Shown one piece after another: positions 1 through 6,093 of a DNA stretch of 6,093 bases. Under the pieces are notes generated by a model, which made no database searches, was not told the origin of the DNA, and worked only from the letters and a program-made list of their open reading frames with translations. The stretch's first letter is position 1. Each line of letters begins with the position of its first letter. The translations under genes and the position numbers were made by a program. This DNA is from an uncultured Phaeodactylibacter sp. (GTDB taxonomy: Bacteria; Bacteroidota; Bacteroidia; Chitinophagales; Saprospiraceae), in NCBI GenBank assembly GCA_913062745.1, contig CAJXXJ010000253.1, forward strand, positions 1 through 6,093. Reading direction: 5' to 3'.

Positions 1-1583
1 TCAAAGTCCTGTACGATATACTGTGCTCCTGCCGTCACATGCAACTGATGGCCTGACCCCAGCTGCGGCCGCCAGTCTGCCTGCCCGGAGCCCTGCAGGC
101 TGCTCTGATGCTGATGCAGGCGCGAGGCGGACCCGCCGTTTCTTCCGAAAAAGGTAGCGGGGCTGTTGTACCCATCCTCCGATTCCCGGGTGCTTTCGCC
201 CGAAAGGGCTACTCTGAAGCGCAGGCTACGGCCGGGTGCGTATTCCAGCCAGCCCGTGCCAAGCATTTGCTGGGTATTGATGATGGATTCCTGGTCGGTC
301 AGCGTCAGCAGCGGTTTGCCGGTGAAGCCGCCTATTCCGATACTCGTGGATAGCGGCTCGCGAATCGGGCGGCCCCCTTCGTTGAAAGCCTCAACATTAG
401 GGAAGTACCAGGCACTCCAGCCGTGCGGAGAGCCCAGGTAGTGGTGCCCGGCCCGTTGGTCTCTGATCTGCGAGGGGGAGAGCATCAGACCGGCCGACCA
501 CTGCTCATCGAAGCGGTGCTGAAAATTGGCCCGCAGATGATACCGCCGCTGACTGGTCGTCTTCAGGTAGCCATCTTCTGCGCGCAGGGTCCCCGATACA
601 TAGTACTGCGTGTTTTGGTCGCCGCCATGCAGGCTGATATGGCCCTGCTGCAAAAAGCCCCGCTGCAGCAGCAGCGACTGCCAGTCAGTATGGGGCTCTT
701 CTTCGGGGCTGGCATATACCTGGTCCGTCAGGCCAGCGTTCTGAGCCGACTCGTTCCACAGGGCAGCGTATTCCGGGCCGCTCATCAGGTCGTACTGCTC
801 GGATATGGCCGAGTAGCCGGCGTAGTAGTTCATCCGCAGGCGCGGCTTGTCCTGCGCACGCCCCTGCTTGGTGGTGATGAGGAGTACGCCATTGGCAGCC
901 TGGGCTCCGTAGATAGCGGTAGAGGCTGCATCGCGCAGCACTTCCACAGAGGCAATGTCTTCCGGATTGAGGGCCAGCAGCGGGTTGGTTTGAAAACCAA
1001 GGGACCAGGAGCCATTCCGGGCAGGCAGCACAATGCCGTCGATGATAATGAGCGGCTGGTTATTAGCATAGAGAGAGCCGGTGCCCCGGATACGGATGGC
1101 GCTCGCCGCACCCGGCCCGCCCGATGCCGGCGTGATGATGACTCCGGGCAGGCGCCCCTGCAGCGCCTGTTGCCAGCTGTTGGCAGGAATGCGCTCAAAA
1201 GAACGCGCCTCCGTTTTGCTGACTGCGCCGGTCAGGGTGCGCCGCTCCTGTTTCCCGAAGCCGGTAACGAGCACTTCGCCCAGCTGGTAAGTGGCAGGCT
1301 GCAGCACCACCCGGAGGGGAGCAGGCTGGCGGGCAGATACCAGTCGGGTTTGATAACCGGTATAGGAAAAAACCAGGGAGTCCGCCTGTGCAATCCTCTG
1401 TAATTGAAAGAAACCAGACTCATCGGTAGTTGTGCCGGTGCTGCTGTTGAGGTAAGCAATGCTGACGCCCGTAAGTGGAGTGGAAGAGGTATTGTATACG
1501 TAGCCCTGTACGATGCTTTCCTGAGCGTACAGGGCGGTATGAAGGCATACGAATAGAAGCAGGGCTGTAAGTGTGTTATTCAT
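1..1583 (-). CDS. SusC/RagA-family TonB-dependent outer-membrane transporter, N-terminal part (cut by left edge)
   Basis: This family imports oligosaccharides or other large nutrients across the outer membrane, powered by TonB-ExbBD and usually paired with a SusD lipoprotein. Reading the minus strand from ATG 1583-1581 gives 527 uninterrupted residues, running off the left edge (family members are usually around 1000). Residues 1-20 form a signal peptide (hydrophobic TALLLFVCLHTALYA, then QE). Residues 24-95 are a CarboxypepD_reg-like beta-sandwich. Residues 101-121 hold the conserved segment LGEVLVTGFG...LTGAV. The plug follows: LQGRLPGV at 141-148, IRIRGTGS at 163-170, LIIIDGI at 178-184, and the SusC signature DIASVEVLRDAAS / AIYGAQAANGVLLITTK at 209-239. 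The barrel begins after about 245. There is no STN domain at the N terminus, so signalling through FecR/ECF sigma is not expected; the divergent HTCS is the likely regulator. No Shine-Dalgarno sequence precedes the start, as is usual in Bacteroidota. Family assignment is very secure; the substrate is unknown. Confidence 0.95.
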   Translation of the reverse strand, partial: MNNTLTALLLFVCLHTALYAQESIVQGYVYNTSSTPLTGVSIAYLNSSTGTTTDESGFFQLQRIAQADSLVFSYTGYQTRLVSARQPAPLRVVLQPATYQLGEVLVTGFGKQERRTLTGAVSKTEARSFERIPANSWQQALQGRLPGVIITPASGGPGAASAIRIRGTGSLYANNQPLIIIDGIVLPARNGSWSLGFQTNPLLALNPEDIASVEVLRDAASTAIYGAQAANGVLLITTKQGRAQDKPRLRMNYYAGYSAISEQYDLMSGPEYAALWNESAQNAGLTDQVYASPEEEPHTDWQSLLLQRGFLQQGHISLHGGDQNTQYYVSGTLRAEDGYLKTTSQRRYHLRANFQHRFDEQWSAGLMLSPSQIRDQRAGHHYLGSPHGWSAWYFPNVEAFNEGGRPIREPLSTSIGIGGFTGKPLLTLTDQESIINTQQMLGTGWLEYAPGRSLRFRVALSGESTRESEDGYNSPATFFGRNGGSASRLHQHQSSLQGSGQADWRPQLGSGHQLHVTAGAQYIVQDF

Positions 1584-1671
1584 CGGGTTGTTGGTTTTTC
1601 AGTATAAATATCTGCAAAAAGTTGATGAATAAAAATCAAAGCAGCAATTTTGTCCCTACAGCATTACAATT
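1584..1671. promoter_or_regulatory. Divergent intergenic control region between susC-like gene and HTCS
   Basis: These 88 bases separate the two divergent starts and are clearly more AT-rich than the flanking genes. Both promoters and any HTCS operator for the transporter must lie here or in the first codons. Two imperfect inverted repeats are visible: TTTTTCAG (1595-1602) facing CTGCAAAAA (1612-1620) with one base extra, and AAAAT (1632-1636) facing ATTTT (1647-1651) with a 10-base spacer. Either could be chance in such AT-rich sequence. No ribosome-binding purine tract precedes either start codon. The regulatory role is inferred from the divergent arrangement, not from a recognised operator. 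Confidence 0.6.
1621..1652 (+). promoter_or_regulatory. Candidate Bacteroidota-type promoter for the HTCS
   Basis: The known Bacteroidota sigma-ABfr consensus is TTTG near -33 and TAnnTTTG near -7. Here GTTG (1621-1624) is followed after 20 bases by CAATTTTG (1645-1652), which matches five of the six fixed positions of the -7 box. Transcription would start near 1658, leaving an untranslated leader of about 12-15 bases before ATG 1672. The spacing is right, but such short motifs arise easily in AT-rich DNA, so this is tentative. Confidence 0.35.
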
Positions 1672-4600
1672 ATGTCAAAGGGACCGGGAACCCAGAACAG
1701 TCTGTTGCTGCAAGCCTTGCTTTTGGTTGTGCTTTTGGTCCTGACTCACCGCGTTACGGGGCAGCCGCTTTCCTATGCATTTACCCACACAGGCATAGAG
1801 GATGGCCTTCCCAACCCTTCTGTGCTGGATATCATGCAGGACGACAACGGCTTCCTATGGCTGGGCACTTTTTCCGGAGTGGTGCGTTACGACGGGGACA
1901 AGATGAAAACCTACCGCCCCGGCAACGAAGACGGCAAGGGAGAAATACAGCGCGCCCTTCCCAAGCTGTATCAGGATAAGCAAGGCGTCATATGGCTGGC
2001 GCTAAGCGCCAAAAAAACCAAACTGTACCGGTACAATCCGGCATCGGACCGCTTTCTGCCAGTTTTTCCTGATGCTGCATCCGGGCAGGGCGATTTGCCG
2101 GAAGCGTATTACATCAATGCTATAGTGCAGGACCAAAGAGGGCGGCTGCTGATTGGTACCCTCGACGGTGGCCTTTTTGCTCTGACTTTCCCAAAAGGGA
2201 GGCTGGAAAAGCCCCGGGTAAAGCAGTTCAGGCCAAACCCTGAGAACCCCTACGCCATCATCAACCATTCCGTCAGCGGGCAAATGTCAGAAGATCAGAA
2301 CGGCCATATCTGGATCCCCACAGAAGGCGGCCTTTGCCGGTTTGACCCAAGAACGGACCGTTTTTACCCCCTGGAACATCCGGCAAGCCAAATGGCAGCA
2401 AACGAAGACAGCTTTTGCTGGAGCACCTCCTTTTATCCCCCACACACGCTATGGGTGGGCACTACCAACAAAGGCGTCCTTCGTATCAACACCGCCAACG
2501 GAGATGTCCGGCAGTTCAGGGGGGCGCCCGATGACCCTAACGGGAACAGTATAACCCGCGTGATCAAAGATAAAGAAGGGAGCATCTGGGTGCTAAAGCG
2601 TATTGGATCCGGCTTTGAAAAAGTGCAACAGCTCGATCCTGAAACCGGGCGCTTCAGCACAGTAGAGAACGAACGCCGGTCGATGCGAATCGGGAACATC
2701 GTAGCGCTTTACAGCGATAGTTTCGGTAATATTTGGGTGGGCGCCTGGCAAGCCGGCCTGTTTAAGCTGGGGCCGGGGTACGGCAGCTTTCAGTATATCC
2801 GTTTTCCCAAAACAGAAGCAGTGGATAGCCATTCAGCGGTTAGTGCGGTAGGGGAAGACCATACCGGGCGCGTTTGGATTGGGACTTTCCGGGATGGCAT
2901 GGCGGCCTGGGACCGCAATCGCCGGGAGTTTTCCGAAATCGTCTCCATCCGGGATTTTCCGGAATGGTTCAACAGGCAGCCTGTTTATGCGCTGGAAGAG
3001 GCCGTGCCCGGACAATTGCTGGTGGGCTGCGATATGGGGCTTGTCAATTACGATTTCTCCCTTGGCGCATTTACCGATACGGTGGCCTTTCGCCCTGAGG
3101 GAGCTCCCACGAAAATTATCAAAGGGCACGATGGCCAGTACTGGATAGTTAATTTCCTGGAAGGCCTGTTCCGCTTCGACCCCGATGGCTTAAGCACCCG
3201 GCTCATGCTGGAGTGGAGCAGCATAGTTTCCCTGTATCCGTGTGAGGATGGCAGCCTGCTGTTCGGCGGCAATCAGTTTGATTTTTGTGGATATTGGCCC
3301 GGGCAGGACAGTTTGGTGGAGTACCTTTCGCCCTACGGCATACACGATATCATGCCGGACACAGCGGGGGTGGCCTGGCTGTCCACTCACAGCTCTGGTT
3401 TGATCGGCTATGACTTATCCACTAAGCAGCTGGTGCGGCTGCCCGCGCACGTCTGGGATGAAATCGGCCTTTGCCGGCGCATACTGAAGGATGAACAAGG
3501 CATGCTGTGGATTTTTACGGCTACCGGGCTGGTGCAATTTGACCCTTACCGGCGTGAGCTGATCCGCTCCTACGATGCAAGCAACTGGCTGCTACCCGGC
3601 GAAGATTGGTATTACCCGTTTTCCAGCGGCAGGAAGCTGCATGACGGCACTCTGGTCTTTGGTAGTGCAAGCGGTGCCCTGATGTTTCACCCGCAGCGCC
3701 TCCAAAAAGATACCACGCCGGTAAAAGTCGTGATTACGGACTTCAAGCTGTTCAATCAGAGCGTCGCCACCGGGCCGGGAGCGCCTTTGGCTCAGGCACC
3801 CGCTTACGCGAAAAATGCCGTGCTGGAGCATGACCAAAACGATATTGCCCTTAGCTTCGCAGCGCTGAACTTTAAGCCGGAACGGCAAAACGCCTACCGC
3901 TTCCGTATGTTGCCGGCAGAGCAGGATTGGACCCCTGCGGGGCCGCGTCACGAAGCGTACTACCGGGGGTTGCCGCCGGGCAATTACACCTTTGAGGTGC
4001 AAGCCGCCCTTGGTGATAACGGCTGGCAGCAGGAAGGCGCCCGGCTGCAGATTATTGTGCGCCGGCCCTGGTACTGGACCCGGCTGGCGCAGCTGGTTTA
4101 CCTGCTGCTGCTTACTTTGCTTGCCTACGGCCTTTACCGAAGTCTGCGGCAACGCTACGAATCGCGCCGCCTGAAAGAGCTTAATACACTGAAAGCCCGC
4201 TTGTATACCAATATTACCCACGAGTTTCGTACCCCGCTCACTCTGATACTGGGGTATGCCGATCAGATGCAGCAGGCTGGCGGCGAAGCCGTACAGCGGG
4301 CCAGCCAAATGATAGCGCACAGCGGCCGGCAGCTGTTGCGGCTGGTCAATCAAATGCTGGACCTGGCTAAAATTGATGCCGGAAAGCTGGAGCTCAACTA
4401 TCAGCAGGCCGATATTGCAGTTTTCCTGAAATACCTGTTATTTTCTTTCGAATCCGCTGCCGACCAGAAAGGCATTCAATTATCCTATCATAGCGAGGAA
4501 GCATCAGTGGTGATGGACTATGACGCGGGCCATCTGCAGCAGATCGTAGACAATTTGCTGTCCAATGCGCTCAAGTTTACTCCGGAGGGCGGGGCGGTGA

Positions 4601-5700
4601 CGCTGTCCGTTAGGGTATCTGGCAACGTCCTGCAATTCACGGTCCGGGATACGGGTATCGGGATTTCTGCCTCGGAGGCCGCGTACGTATTTGACCGTTT
4701 TTATATGGCAGACAGTTCTATGACGCGCAATGCGGAGGGCGCGGGCATCGGCCTGGCCGTCACCCGTGATTTAGCGCAGCTCATGGGCGGCGATGTGGAG
4801 CTACAAAGCCAGAAAGGTAGGGGCACGGCATTTACGGTTACCTTGCCCATCACCAACAAAGCTCCGCTTAGCGCCGGAGCAGGGGTGGTGCACCCCGGCC
4901 GCCCTGCCCCGCTGGCCCCGCTGCCGGCAACTGCTGCAAATCAGGAGGCTCTTCCGCTGCTTCTGCTGGTGGAAGACAATATATATATGCGGGACTATCT
5001 GCGCCTCTGCCTCGGAGAAAGCTACCGCATACTGGAAGCTGTCAATGGTGCAGAAGGCTTGCATTTGGCGAAAGCCGAAGTGCCGGACCTGATCATCAGC
5101 GATGTGATGATGCCGAAAATGGATGGCTATGAAATGTGCCGGCGGCTGAAGGCTGCATTAGCCACCAGCCACATCCCGGTCATTATGCTTACCGCAAAAG
5201 CCGATACAGACTCCCGGCTGCAGGGCCTTGGGCTGGGTGCGGAGGCTTATTTGTCTAAACCCTTTTTGCCGGAAGAGCTGGCTATCCGGGTACAGAATAT
5301 TTTGAAAACCCGAAGGCAGCTTAAAGTACGCTACCAGCGGTTTGTGCTCGGCCCGGTGGCGGCAGGGCTGCAGGAAGATCCCGGAGAGGCTTTTCTGCAG
5401 CGGGCCCGGGGCGAAGTGGAAAAACGGCTGGATAACCAGGAATTTGGCGCAAGCCAGCTGCATACAGCATTGGGCCTGAGCCGTACCCAGTTGCACCGTA
5501 AGCTTTCTCAGCTGACTGGCCATTCTACCGGCCGGTTCATCCGCCTGGTCCGCATTGAGCATGCAAAAGTCCAGCTCCGCACCACCGAAAAGACGGTTTC
5601 GGAAATCGCTTATCAGTGCGGTTTTAATGACCCTAACTACTTCTCAAAAGTTTTCAAACAGGAAACCGGCCTGAGCCCCTCTGATTACCGGGGGGAATAA
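1672..5700 (+). CDS. Hybrid two-component system sensor/regulator (HTCS): double propeller, Y_Y_Y, histidine kinase, receiver, AraC domain
   Basis: One protein of 1342 residues carries a whole phosphorelay for sensing a periplasmic ligand, typically a glycan fragment, and activating the adjacent uptake locus. Residues 1-30 are a signal peptide or anchor (hydrophobic 11-24). Residues 37-700 contain 14 Reg_prop-like blades (first blade FLWLGTFSGVVRYD at 61-74), matching two seven-bladed propellers. The Y_Y_Y domain spans about 723-796 and the transmembrane helix 803-823, followed by a short coiled coil to 844. HisKA contains NITHEFRTPL with phospho-acceptor H850. HATPase_c shows the N box (N961, N965), the G1 box DTGIGIS (D993) and the G2 box EGAGIGLA (1022-1029). 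A Pro/Ala-rich linker (1064-1093) leads to the receiver: E1101/D1102, phospho-acceptor D1144, T1174, K1196. The AraC/HTH_18 domain ends the protein (about 1240-1340; CGFNDPNYFSKVFKQETG at 1316-1333). ATG 1672 is the first start after an in-frame stop at 1630 and gives a proper signal peptide. All catalytic residues are intact. The inferred target is the divergent susC-like gene; the ligand is unknown. Confidence 0.96.
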   Translation: MSKGPGTQNSLLLQALLLVVLLVLTHRVTGQPLSYAFTHTGIEDGLPNPSVLDIMQDDNGFLWLGTFSGVVRYDGDKMKTYRPGNEDGKGEIQRALPKLYQDKQGVIWLALSAKKTKLYRYNPASDRFLPVFPDAASGQGDLPEAYYINAIVQDQRGRLLIGTLDGGLFALTFPKGRLEKPRVKQFRPNPENPYAIINHSVSGQMSEDQNGHIWIPTEGGLCRFDPRTDRFYPLEHPASQMAANEDSFCWSTSFYPPHTLWVGTTNKGVLRINTANGDVRQFRGAPDDPNGNSITRVIKDKEGSIWVLKRIGSGFEKVQQLDPETGRFSTVENERRSMRIGNIVALYSDSFGNIWVGAWQAGLFKLGPGYGSFQYIRFPKTEAVDSHSAVSAVGEDHTGRVWIGTFRDGMAAWDRNRREFSEIVSIRDFPEWFNRQPVYALEEAVPGQLLVGCDMGLVNYDFSLGAFTDTVAFRPEGAPTKIIKGHDGQYWIVNFLEGLFRFDPDGLSTRLMLEWSSIVSLYPCEDGSLLFGGNQFDFCGYWPGQDSLVEYLSPYGIHDIMPDTAGVAWLSTHSSGLIGYDLSTKQLVRLPAHVWDEIGLCRRILKDEQGMLWIFTATGLVQFDPYRRELIRSYDASNWLLPGEDWYYPFSSGRKLHDGTLVFGSASGALMFHPQRLQKDTTPVKVVITDFKLFNQSVATGPGAPLAQAPAYAKNAVLEHDQNDIALSFAALNFKPERQNAYRFRMLPAEQDWTPAGPRHEAYYRGLPPGNYTFEVQAALGDNGWQQEGARLQIIVRRPWYWTRLAQLVYLLLLTLLAYGLYRSLRQRYESRRLKELNTLKARLYTNITHEFRTPLTLILGYADQMQQAGGEAVQRASQMIAHSGRQLLRLVNQMLDLAKIDAGKLELNYQQADIAVFLKYLLFSFESAADQKGIQLSYHSEEASVVMDYDAGHLQQIVDNLLSNALKFTPEGGAVTLSVRVSGNVLQFTVRDTGIGISASEAAYVFDRFYMADSSMTRNAEGAGIGLAVTRDLAQLMGGDVELQSQKGRGTAFTVTLPITNKAPLSAGAGVVHPGRPAPLAPLPATAANQEALPLLLLVEDNIYMRDYLRLCLGESYRILEAVNGAEGLHLAKAEVPDLIISDVMMPKMDGYEMCRRLKAALATSHIPVIMLTAKADTDSRLQGLGLGAEAYLSKPFLPEELAIRVQNILKTRRQLKVRYQRFVLGPVAAGLQEDPGEAFLQRARGEVEKRLDNQEFGASQLHTALGLSRTQLHRKLSQLTGHSTGRFIRLVRIEHAKVQLRTTEKTVSEIAYQCGFNDPNYFSKVFKQETGLSPSDYRGE

Positions 5701-5766
5701 GCCGGCCGGCACCCTCCAGGTTTTTTATTTAGAGAAAAGAAACAATAGTCCAGAAGATTGGAACAA
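5701..5766. other. Junction between bacterial sequence and retroelement-like sequence
   Basis: Bacterial coding ends with TAA at 5698-5700. Convincing reverse-transcriptase-like residues on the minus strand begin to fade at about 5767. The switch from one type of sequence to the other therefore lies within these roughly 65 bases. The first ten bases are the GC palindrome GCCGGCCGGC. They are followed by a T run (5721-5726) and AT-rich sequence. No target-site duplication, LTR end (TG...CA with a primer-binding site), att site or transposon inverted repeat is recognisable here. The abruptness fits an assembly join at least as well as a biological insertion. Confidence 0.5.
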
Positions 5767-6093
5767 TAAGACGGCCCGCAGCCCGGTGCGTGCCGGACAT
5801 TTGTCTGTGTCGTTACCTTTTGGAACGGGAGCTTCTTCAACAGCAAGAACTGCCCATTCCTGATCAACGACTAGAACTTGCGTCTCACCCGGTGGTGAAA
5901 GTTGCCAGCGAACTCGTTGGCCTGTGAATAGGATGTTGTTGGTGTCATCGGACCCTATTGAGTATTCTTTTCTGTTCGAGTCCATCGATTTCTTCTTGAA
6001 CAAAGGACTCCCTGTTAGGAAGAGATCGCCTACATGTAAGCAAATGATGCCTTCAACCTCCCTTCCCCTAGCTGGGCTGCCTGTGATTGGATC
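5725..6093 (-). pseudogene. Fragment of Ty1/copia-like retrotransposon reverse transcriptase (dinoflagellate-type), cut by right edge
   Basis: The minus frame is open from the window end to TAA at 5727-5725, giving 122 residues with no start required. Residues 15-28 read GIICLHVGDLFLTG, which is the copia RT motif (usually xYVDD or HVDDLxLTG). Then follow YSIGSDDTNNILFTGQRVRW (44-63), LVVDQEW (74-80), VPKGNDTDKC (90-99) and TGLRAVL (103-109), in the order I recall for the copia Pol proteins common in Symbiodiniaceae genomes. The next motif there, an INWLQSRTQ-like block, is only vaguely echoed by LFQSS (110-114) before the stop. The first catalytic Asp of the DD pair is Gly (G22, codon 6030-6028), so this copy should be inactive. 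GC is about 49% by hand count (194 of 393 bases from 5701 on), lower than in the bacterial genes. The remainder of Pol would lie beyond the right edge. Assignment is by memory of motifs, not by a search. Confidence 0.72.

Noticed and set aside
423..1403. Long plus-strand open frame (326 residues) opposite the transporter
   Set aside because: It lies entirely antisense to the clear SusC-family gene. Its product is rich in Arg, Gly and Gln without recognisable motifs, as expected from the complement of GC-rich coding sequence.
1615..1648. Minus-strand promoter for the transporter (ACTTTTTG with upstream TTG or TTTG)
   Set aside because: The -7 candidate lacks the TA of TAnnTTTG. The upstream TTTG is 14 bases away (too close) and the alternative ATTG is 22 bases away. 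This is too weak to annotate.
3592..4353. Minus-strand open frame (253 residues) opposite the HTCS
   Set aside because: It is antisense to the Y_Y_Y, transmembrane and HisKA regions, which are unmistakably coding on the plus strand. Its own product shows no domain.
5701..5726. Rho-independent terminator after the HTCS (GC palindrome, then T run)
   Set aside because: GCCGGCCGGC is a perfect palindrome with no loop and is separated from the T run by ten bases. The only stem next to the T run is three base pairs (CCT-CC-AGG). The T run may also belong to the foreign sequence.
5685..5867. Minus-strand 60-residue frame overlapping the HTCS stop
   Set aside because: It crosses the presumed join and overlaps the RT-like frame in another phase. 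It has no motif and no ribosome-binding site.
5725..6093. Bacterial retron, group II intron or DGR reverse transcriptase
   Set aside because: The bacterial enzymes carry YADD/YVDD or YMDD with different flanks. The HVGDLFLTG plus FTGQRVRW and PKG...C blocks fit copia-type Pol, and no intron or retron RNA structure or DGR template repeat is visible.

Overview
The window reads as a piece of a fairly GC-rich Bacteroidota genome joined, near base 5700-5770, to a scrap of what looks like a eukaryotic (dinoflagellate-type) retrotransposon. The Bacteroidota call rests on two protein families that are near-diagnostic of the phylum: a SusC/RagA-type TonB-dependent outer-membrane transporter and a one-polypeptide hybrid two-component sensor (HTCS). 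The lack of Shine-Dalgarno sequences upstream of either start fits too. Protein-coding GC is about 55% or more in sampled lines, which points away from gut Bacteroides and towards environmental or marine lineages (Saprospiria, Cytophagia or Chitinophagia are possible; the sequence does not decide).

Layout. Bases 1-1583 (minus strand) hold the N-terminal 527 residues of a SusC-like transporter; its C-terminal barrel, and probably a susD partner, lie beyond the left edge. Bases 1584-1671 are an AT-rich divergent control region. Bases 1672-5700 (plus strand) hold a complete 1342-residue HTCS: signal peptide, two seven-bladed Reg_prop propellers (14 blades counted), Y_Y_Y domain, one transmembrane helix, histidine kinase, receiver domain and AraC-type DNA-binding domain. 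All catalytic residues are present. Bases 5725-6093 (minus strand) are an open frame of 122 residues, cut by the right edge, that reads as the YxDD-to-RNase H connection part of a Ty1/copia-like reverse transcriptase. It carries an Asp-to-Gly change in the catalytic motif.

How the genes work together. The divergent HTCS/susC pair is the classic edge of a polysaccharide utilisation locus: the periplasmic propellers sense a glycan-derived ligand, the kinase passes phosphate to the receiver, and the AraC domain activates the transporter operon. The glycan cannot be told from this window.

The most unusual point is the retroelement fragment just behind the HTCS. The simplest explanation is a chimeric contig or a mixed culture of a dinoflagellate and its associated bacterium. 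Bacterial DNA inserted in an algal genome, or eukaryotic DNA in a bacterium, is less likely but testable. I see no RNA genes, CRISPR array or bacterial insertion sequence.
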